Shown one piece after another: positions 1-3,422 of a DNA stretch of 9,066 bases. Origin of the DNA: Desulfobulbaceae bacterium UBA2262 (GTDB lineage: Bacteria > Desulfobacterota > Desulfobulbia > Desulfobulbales > Desulfurivibrionaceae). Both the position numbers and the translations under genes were made by a program. Under the pieces are notes generated by a model, which searched no databases, had not been told where the DNA came from, and worked only from the letters and a program-made list of their open reading frames with translations. The stretch covers positions 430 to 9,495 of the forward strand of contig DDXK01000050.1 of assembly GCA_002347185.1 (NCBI GenBank). Direction: 5' to 3'. Each line of letters opens with the position of its first letter. The stretch's first letter is position 1.

Positions 1-969
1 CTTGTCGATCTCGTCCAGCATGAAGACGGGATTGCGGGATTCGGCCCTCCGGATCTCCTGGATGATCCGGCCCGGCAGGGCGCCGATGTAGCTGCGCCGG
101 TGCCCGCGGAGCTCGGCCTCATCCTTGAGGCCGGCCAGGGAAAGGCGGACGAATTTGCGCTCCAGGCAGCGGGCAATGGATTTCTGCAGCGAGGTTTTGC
201 CGGTGCCGGGCGGGCCGACCAGGCAGAGAATCGGGCCCTTGCTCTCGAACTGGACCTTTTTTGCCTCCAGGGCCTCCCTGAGGGTCGCCCGCAGCTCGTC
301 GAGCCGGAGGGGCTTGGCCAGCACATGATGGGAGCCCTTCCGCATGGCCTGCACCGCCGTCGGCATGGTGGCATGGCCGGTCACCATGATCACCACGGTC
401 TCGGAGTTTGCCGCCTTGGCCGCCTCGAGCACCGCCAGGCCGTCGACCCTGCCCATCCTGATGTCGGTGACCACCGCCTCGAAAGGCTCTTCCGCGAGCA
501 GGCGCAGGGCCTCTTCGCCGCTGGCCGCCACCCGGACCAGATAGTTTTCCTTGCCCAGGACATGCTCGAGATTCTTCCTGGCAATCTCCTCGTCGTCCAC
601 CACCAGCACCCGCTGGCGGCTTGCCAGTTTCAAGATGCGGACCGCCAGGTGTTCGAGGATCCGCTCCTTGATCTCTTCCAGGCCGAAATGCTCCTCGTTG
701 AGAATCTTTTCCGCCCGGGCAAAGTCGAGATTGTCCTGCGTGGTCCGATGCCAGGGCAGGCTCACCAGGTATTCGAGGTAAGTGAGGCCGATGGTGTATT
801 CGGCCGCGGCAGGCGGGATCTTTTCCAGGCTGGCCAACTCGGCCAGGGCGATCTTCTCCACCTTTTCCGGCAGCTGAGCTTCCTGGATCGCCAGCCGCAG
901 CCGCTCGATCTCCGAGGCCGGCTCCGCCCTCTGCTCACTCTTTTCCGTCCCCTTGCCGAACAAACGCAT
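1..969 (-). CDS. Lon-type AAA+ protease with inserted response-regulator receiver domain (3' end cut by window)
   Basis: The first 323 residues of a cytoplasmic ATP-dependent protease of the Lon (S16) type are visible; the rest of the AAA+ module and the Ser-Lys protease domain lie beyond the left edge. Residues 10-118 match the helical segment that precedes the Lon ATPase (YLEYLVSLPW at 64-73, LAVRIL near 108-113). A complete receiver domain follows at about 119-240: acidic pocket D125/D126, phospho-acceptor D169 in VVTDIRM, T197 and K219 in AKPLRL. The Lon ATPase then resumes, with Walker A GPPGTGKT (252-259), the Lon signature RGHRRSYIGALPGRII and Walker B VFMLDEID (315-322). The N-terminal LON substrate-binding domain is absent: an in-frame stop lies at 985-987. 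I chose ATG 969 because GAGCGAGG lies about 9 bases upstream; ATG 978 is in frame but too close to it. The likely role is phosphorylation-gated proteolysis, which is inferred from the domain layout. Confidence 0.88.
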   Translation of the reverse strand, partial: MRLFGKGTEKSEQRAEPASEIERLRLAIQEAQLPEKVEKIALAELASLEKIPPAAAEYTIGLTYLEYLVSLPWHRTTQDNLDFARAEKILNEEHFGLEEIKERILEHLAVRILKLASRQRVLVVDDEEIARKNLEHVLGKENYLVRVAASGEEALRLLAEEPFEAVVTDIRMGRVDGLAVLEAAKAANSETVVIMVTGHATMPTAVQAMRKGSHHVLAKPLRLDELRATLREALEAKKVQFESKGPILCLVGPPGTGKTSLQKSIARCLERKFVRLSLAGLKDEAELRGHRRSYIGALPGRIIQEIRRAESRNPVFMLDEIDK

Positions 970-1102
970 CGCAGTCATCCTCGCTCATGCCCAGGCCCTT
1001 CCCGCCGCCCCGCATGTTGCATTTCAACAACGAGCCATTCCAATTCGTAACACAAGGCAACATGCTGAATTTACAGGAATTACCCACAAACCGCCTCGCG
1101 GC

Positions 1103-1119
1103 TGTTGCAAAGTGCAACA
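1103..1119. promoter_or_regulatory. perfect 7-3-7 palindrome, candidate activator-binding site
   Basis: TGTTGCA-AAG-TGCAACA is a perfect inverted repeat with 7-base arms. Its centre is about 109 bases upstream of the start site predicted from the sigma-54-like element at 1194-1209. That is the usual distance for a bacterial enhancer-binding-protein site. A weaker related repeat, TGTTG-N5-CAACA, lies at 1015-1029, and a half-site GCAACA at 1057-1062. Which protein binds cannot be told from the sequence. Confidence 0.55.
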
Positions 1120-1150
1120 CAGGCATGCGCACCGGCGTCCCGCCAAAAAC

Positions 1151-1167
1151 ATATTATCCAATAATAT
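1151..1167. repeat. AT-rich perfect 7-3-7 inverted repeat
   Basis: ATATTAT-CCA-ATAATAT is a perfect inverted repeat between the 1103-1119 palindrome and the -24/-12 element. It overlaps the candidate minus-strand -10 box. It could be an operator, or a bendable spacer between an enhancer and a sigma-54 promoter. No binding factor can be named. Confidence 0.45.
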
Positions 1168-1180
1168 TGAAATGTTACAA
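1151..1180 (-). promoter_or_regulatory. candidate sigma-70-type promoter for the receiver-Lon gene
   Basis: Read on the minus strand, TTGTAA (1175-1180) and TAATAT (1151-1156) are separated by 18 bases in a locally AT-rich stretch. The leader to the receiver-Lon start would be about 170 bases and would contain the 1103-1119 palindrome. The assignment rests on motif shape alone. Confidence 0.3.
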
Positions 1181-1193
1181 GAAATATCTCTTC

Positions 1194-1209
1194 TGGCACG
1201 CTATTTGTA
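1194..1209 (+). promoter_or_regulatory. sigma-54-like (-24/-12) promoter
   Basis: TGGCACG-N4-TTGTA closely matches the RpoN consensus TGGCACG-N4-TTGCW. The only departure is T for C in the -12 GC dinucleotide. The predicted start near 1220 leaves a leader of about 100 bases before the small gene at 1320. Palindromes upstream at typical enhancer distance support the call; the changed -12 base is the main doubt. Confidence 0.55.
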
Positions 1210-1305
1210 ATATGAGAAAGACAGAACGCGGCTGCAGCCCTTCACCGCAGAAGCACTGGCTGGCAGCGCCCAAGAGCACTGGTTGCAAAGTGAAAAAATA
1301 CCCAC

Positions 1306-1313
1306 AAGGAGAG
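1306..1313 (+). promoter_or_regulatory. ribosome binding site of the small protein gene
   Basis: AAGGAGAG lies 6 bases before ATG 1320. It fixes this start rather than the in-frame ATG at 1212, which would fall upstream of the transcription start predicted from the sigma-54-like element. Confidence 0.7.
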
Positions 1314-1319
1314 ACGACA

Positions 1320-1490
1320 ATGAAGGAAGACGCAAAACTGAACCTGTTCGACCGCATCATGATGGCCATCACCTTTGCCGAAGCCGACGAGGCTGCGACC
1401 GCCCGGGAAATTCTCGAGCCCCGGGAGGCCAACCGCCCCGGCGCCGGCCTGGAAAAGCGCCCGGGCAACCGGCCGACCATGCGGATGTGA
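1320..1490 (+). CDS. small hypothetical protein, 56 residues
   Basis: A short cytoplasmic protein of unknown function. The N-terminal half is compact and probably helical (KLNLFDRIMMAITFAEADEA, residues 5-24, then ATAREILEP). The C-terminal half, rich in Arg, Pro and Gly, looks disordered. There is no signal peptide, membrane segment or cysteine. The LFDRIM-AITFAEA-AREIL pattern resembles short hypothetical proteins I have seen in deltaproteobacterial genomes, but I cannot assign a named family. A strong ribosome binding site, a sigma-54-like promoter with upstream palindromes and a strong terminator bracket it, so it looks like a real monocistronic gene. It is divergent from the receiver-Lon gene and may share regulation with it. 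Confidence 0.72.
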   Translation: MKEDAKLNLFDRIMMAITFAEADEAATAREILEPREANRPGAGLEKRPGNRPTMRM

Positions 1491-1549
1491 GCCCACGGTT
1501 TTTCCGGCCAGGCGGGAGCCAACCCCCTCCCCCTCACAGCACAGCCCCC

Positions 1550-1588
1550 AAAAAGGCTGCGGAGCACAGGCTCCGCAGCCTTTTTTTT
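1550..1588 (+). terminator. strong intrinsic terminator
   Basis: A perfect 11-bp stem, GGCTGCGGAGC (1555-1565) with GCTCCGCAGCC (1570-1580), has an ACAG loop and eight T (1581-1588). An A-run before the stem lets it work in the other direction too. It ends the small-gene transcript 60 bases after its stop. Confidence 0.9.
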
Positions 1589-1831
1589 GCTGAGCGCAAG
1601 CACAAGGTTTTGGGCGTGGCAACAAAATCACAGGCGGAGGGCATGCCTCCTGGAAACCGCCTGCGGCCAAGGGCTTTTGCGAATCCCCCTCTAACCACCC
1701 GTATTTTTTGAGGATTGACAGCGGCGCAAGCATGTGTAATAACCCATTCTGTCCGTCAGGGATGGGGTGAGTCAAAAAGGGCCGCTATTCCCCTGCTGCC
1801 TGCGTTTGCTTCTGCCGCTGTGCAAGGCAGA
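1589..1831. other. non-coding spacer before the decayed accessory module
   Basis: I see no convincing gene here. The stretch holds an imperfect hairpin, CAGGCGG (1631-1637) with CCGCCTG (1657-1663), which has no T-run and so is not a terminator. It also holds the candidate promoter at 1715-1742. An open frame from TTG 1715 runs into the hsdM remnant, but the added residues have no Lon, methylase or other recognisable character. Confidence 0.5.
1715..1742 (+). promoter_or_regulatory. candidate promoter for the hsdM remnant
   Basis: A perfect -35 box TTGACA (1715-1720) is followed after 16 bases by TAATAA (1737-1742), a weak -10 match. It may be the old promoter of the restriction-modification operon, about 90 bases before the hsdM start. 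Confidence 0.35.
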
Positions 1832-2026
1832 ATGAACAACCACAAGGAAACCGAACGCGCGGAACTTCATAAAACCATCTGGCGCATTGCCAACAATCTG
1901 CGCGGCAGCGTGGACGGCTTGGATTTTAAGACTTATGTGTTCGGCATGCTTTTCTACCGCTTCATCTCCGAAAACCTGACCAGCTACCTCTCTACTCCGA
2001 CAATGACATGGATTTCATTTCACTGA
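1832..2026 (+). pseudogene. hsdM: truncated type I restriction-modification methylase (HsdM N-terminal fragment)
   Basis: Only about the first 54 codons of a type I DNA methyltransferase remain, out of roughly 500 in the family. The fragment matches the HsdM N-terminal helical domain: IANNLRGSVDGLDFKTYVFG followed by MLFYRFISENLTSYL. Homology stops at about 1990; after that the frame reads unrelated residues to a stop at 2024-2026. The S-adenosylmethionine motif and the NPPY catalytic motif are absent, so it cannot methylate DNA. ATG 1832 is supported by AAGG five bases upstream and by the usual start of HsdM proteins (MNNHKETERAELHKTIW). The break joins directly, in another frame, to a KilA-N-type remnant, so this is a deletion junction and not a simple frameshift. 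Confidence 0.85.
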
Positions 2027-2052
2027 CCGACATGCTCAAGGCCAAAGACGGC

Positions 2053-2077
2053 GAATTCGCCATAATTAAAAATCAGG
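2053..2077 (+). repeat. direct repeat copy A (KilA-N remnant)
   Basis: GAATTCG-N4-AATTAAAAATCAGG recurs with the same spacing at 2313-2337, 260 bases away, with 21 of 25 bases identical. It lies in the same codon phase of the two KilA-N-type sequences, so it reflects paralogy rather than an unrelated repeat. Confidence 0.8.
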
Positions 2078-2093
2078 TCTGCTGGAAAAGGGC

Positions 2094-2099
2094 AGGAGG
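2094..2099 (+). promoter_or_regulatory. ribosome binding site deciding a GTG start
   Basis: AGGAGG lies 6 bases before GTG 2106. There is no suitable ATG for the KilA-N protein nearby, so this site fixes the start. Confidence 0.75.
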
Positions 2100-2105
2100 G
2101 ATGAA

Positions 2106-2933
2106 GTGAGCGGGAAAAAACAAAAGATTTCCGTGCAAGGCAATCAGATTACCGTTCTGACGGAAAATGAGCAGGACTATATCTCGTTGACCGACATGGT
2201 GCGTGATATCGAAAACGGGCTGGCGCTGATTGAAAAATGGCTGCGAAACAAAAACACCATAGAATTCCTGGGGATTTGGGAAGAGATCTACAATCCCGGT
2301 TTCAATTCCCCCGAATTCGAGGGAATTAAAAATCAGGCGGGTCTGAATCGCTTTGTCCTTTCGGTTAAGCAATGGGTGGAAAAGACCGGCTCTATCGGGA
2401 TCATCGCCAAAGCGGGCCGCTATGGCGGTACTTACGCCCATAAGGATATCGCTTTTGAATTTGCCTCGTGGATATCACCCCAGTTCAAGCTGTACCTGAT
2501 TAAAGAGTTCCAGCGGCTCAAGGAAGAGGAGCTCCGGCAACTGGGATGGGACATTCGCCGCAACCTCACCAAGATCAACTACCGCATTCACACCGACGCC
2601 ATCAAGGCCAGCCTGATTCCGCCCGAGCTATCGCCCGCGCAAATCAACCTGATTTACGCCAGCGAAGCCGATTTGCTGAATGTGGCACTGTTCGGCAGAA
2701 CGGCGAAGCAATGGCGTGACGAGAATCCCGGCAACAAGGGCAATATCCGCGACGACGCCAATGCCGCGCAACTGGTGTGTCTGGCCAATCTCGAAACCCT
2801 GAACGCCCATTTCATCCAGCAGGGTTTGCCGCAGGCCGAGCGTCTGCAACTGCTGAATAAGACGGCAATTGGACAAATGAAACTGTTGATGGCGGATACC
2901 GGGGTGCGCACGCTGGACGGAGGCGCGAGATGA
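2106..2933 (+). CDS. KilA-N domain-containing protein
   Basis: A 275-residue probable DNA-binding protein with an N-terminal KilA-N domain (about 15-145) and a helical C-terminal domain. Recognisable blocks are DYISLTDM (24-31), WLRNKNTIEFLGIWE (45-59), GIKNQAGLNRF (73-83), GRYGGTYAHKDIAFEF (104-119) and WISPQFKLYLIKEFQRLKEE (122-141). The C-terminal part contains INYRIHTDAIK, ALFGRTAKQWR and GNIRD, typical of bacterial members. The KilA-N fold is known from phage and large DNA virus proteins; chromosomal bacterial copies often sit in type I restriction-modification loci, which fits the hsdM fragment upstream. Its exact function is unknown. The start is GTG with AGGAGG, and the stop overlaps the next start by ATGA. 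The reading frame is intact although its neighbours are broken. Base composition is more AT-rich than in the dsr and lon genes, which suggests transfer. Confidence 0.85.
   Translation: MSGKKQKISVQGNQITVLTENEQDYISLTDMVRDIENGLALIEKWLRNKNTIEFLGIWEEIYNPGFNSPEFEGIKNQAGLNRFVLSVKQWVEKTGSIGIIAKAGRYGGTYAHKDIAFEFASWISPQFKLYLIKEFQRLKEEELRQLGWDIRRNLTKINYRIHTDAIKASLIPPELSPAQINLIYASEADLLNVALFGRTAKQWRDENPGNKGNIRDDANAAQLVCLANLETLNAHFIQQGLPQAERLQLLNKTAIGQMKLLMADTGVRTLDGGAR
2313..2337 (+). repeat. direct repeat copy B (inside the intact KilA-N gene)
   Basis: Second copy of the 25-base repeat also found at 2053-2077. It encodes PEFEGIKNQ of the KilA-N domain. Confidence 0.8.
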
Positions 2934-3034
2934 CCCGGAGACTGCACGCCGAATTTATCCAACAAAATCAGAATGCCACGGCGCTTTGGTGTCCACTTTT
3001 TTCAGCTGACCTCACTCAAGAAATATCAAAGTGA
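2930..3034 (+). pseudogene. truncated 5' end of a gene translationally coupled to the KilA-N gene
   Basis: ATG 2930 overlaps the KilA-N stop by four bases (ATGA), the usual sign of translational coupling in an operon. The frame runs 34 codons, MTRRLHAEFIQQNQNATALW and then 14 more, to TGA at 3032-3034. It looks like the start of a longer gene cut near 2990, where the composition changes and a T-run follows (GGTGTCCACTTTTTT). In type I restriction-modification loci the next gene would often be hsdS or hsdR, but the remaining residues are too few to tell. It could also be a short random frame, though the precise overlap argues against that. Confidence 0.45.
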
Positions 3035-3226
3035 TTCGGATTTTTTTCGGAAAACACGGCAAAAGGCCAAGGGACAGTTATGAACAACCAGGACTCCTTA
3101 TTGAAAATACGCTTCGACGGCGACGCGGGGGCTGCCAGGAAAAAGCGAAAAATTCTTTACACTACCTTCCTTGGTGACACTCCTGGGACACTTTGGGACA
3201 ATTTTTGGGCCTTTACGGCCCAAAAC
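3035..3226. other. non-coding junction between the accessory module and the tRNA
   Basis: I see no supported gene. The stretch holds a 9-bp perfect hairpin, TTTTGGGCC (3203-3211) with GGCCCAAAA (3217-3225), and spaced copies of a GTGACAC/GGGACAC motif at 3174, 3185 and 3195. It looks like eroded intergenic or mobile-element boundary DNA. Confidence 0.5.
3174..3201 (+). repeat. short helically phased repeat (GTGACAC / GGGACAC / GGGACAA)
   Basis: Three 7-base units start at 3174, 3185 and 3195, spaced 11 and 10 bases, so they face the same side of the helix. A further GGGACA occurs near 3071. The function is unknown; it could be a protein-binding array or the end of a decayed mobile element. 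Confidence 0.4.
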
Positions 3227-3263
3227 GAGAAAAGGGAAACCAGGAATAACATCCTGATTTCCC
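3227..3263 (-). terminator. hairpin terminator after tRNA-Arg
   Basis: GGGAAACCAGGA (3234-3245) pairs with TCCTGATTTCCC (3252-3263) with one mismatch, leaving a six-base loop. Read on the minus strand it lies 11 bases after the tRNA CCA and is followed by TTTTCTCGTTTT. T-rich sequence on the other side may let it work on the plus strand too. Confidence 0.65.
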
Positions 3264-3274
3264 TTGTATTTTTA

Positions 3275-3351
3275 TGGCGCGCCCGGCAGGATTCGAACCT
3301 GCGGCCTACGGCTTAGAAGGCCGGTGCTCTATCCAGCTGAGCTACGGGCGC
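3275..3351 (-). tRNA. tRNA-Arg(TCT), CCA encoded
   Basis: A complete 77-base cloverleaf decoding AGA/AGG. Read on the minus strand it has acceptor GCGCCCG paired with CGGGCGC, D-stem GCTC/GAGC, anticodon loop CTTCTAA (anticodon TCT at 3315-3317), a 5-base variable loop, T-arm GCAGG-TTCGAAT-CCTGC, discriminator G and genomic CCA. The outermost anticodon-stem pair is a C-U mismatch, which is tolerated in many tRNAs. It has its own promoter, starts 71 bases after the end of the cysteine synthase fusion gene, and a hairpin terminator follows. Its 3' end faces the decayed restriction-modification module, the side where integrating elements usually insert. I found no second copy of the tRNA 3' end in the window. 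Confidence 0.97.
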
Positions 3352-3364
3352 GTACGTGCGAGAG

Positions 3365-3393
3365 ATATTAGATCGAAGAGGGCAAGAAAGCAA
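3365..3393 (-). promoter_or_regulatory. promoter of tRNA-Arg
   Basis: On the minus strand, TTGCTT (3388-3393) and TAATAT (3365-3370) are separated by 17 bases. The -10 box ends 13 bases before the mature tRNA 5' end, giving a very short leader as expected for a tRNA gene. Confidence 0.55.
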
Positions 3394-3422
3394 CCCCGTT
3401 TTCAGGCAGTCCGCAGCGCGGG

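Larger units (their letters stand above)
1993..2109 (+). pseudogene. remnant of a KilA-N-domain paralogue with internal deletion
   Basis: A 38-codon open stretch, shifted in frame from the hsdM fragment, reads YSDNDMDFISLTDMLKAKD, then GEFAIIKNQ and a short tail to TGA at 2107-2109. DFISLTDM matches residues 24-31 (DYISLTDM) of the intact KilA-N protein next door, and GEFAIIKNQ matches its PEFEGIKNQ. About 32 codons between the two are missing. In this family both edges of the gap often carry a GEF-like triplet, so recombination between short repeats is a plausible cause. The first codons and most of the gene are gone. Its stop overlaps the GTG start of the next gene. I infer a former tandem pair of related genes. 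Confidence 0.65.

Noticed and set aside
1175..1775. Minus-strand frames across the small gene and terminator
   Set aside because: They read through a strong bidirectional hairpin and have low-complexity, Arg/Gly/Cys-rich content without family features.
1715..1831. TTG-initiated extension of the hsdM fragment
   Set aside because: HsdM proteins start at the residues encoded from ATG 1832. The TTG is better explained as part of a -35 box.
3203..3225. Perfect 9-bp hairpin as a terminator
   Set aside because: No T-run follows on either strand. The hairpin at 3234-3263 is the better tRNA terminator.
3080..3316. Plus-strand open frame of 78 codons ending in RARQDSNLRPTA
   Set aside because: The C-terminal peptide is the well-known artefact of translating the antisense strand of a tRNA gene. 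The frame overlaps tRNA-Arg and has no recognisable domain.
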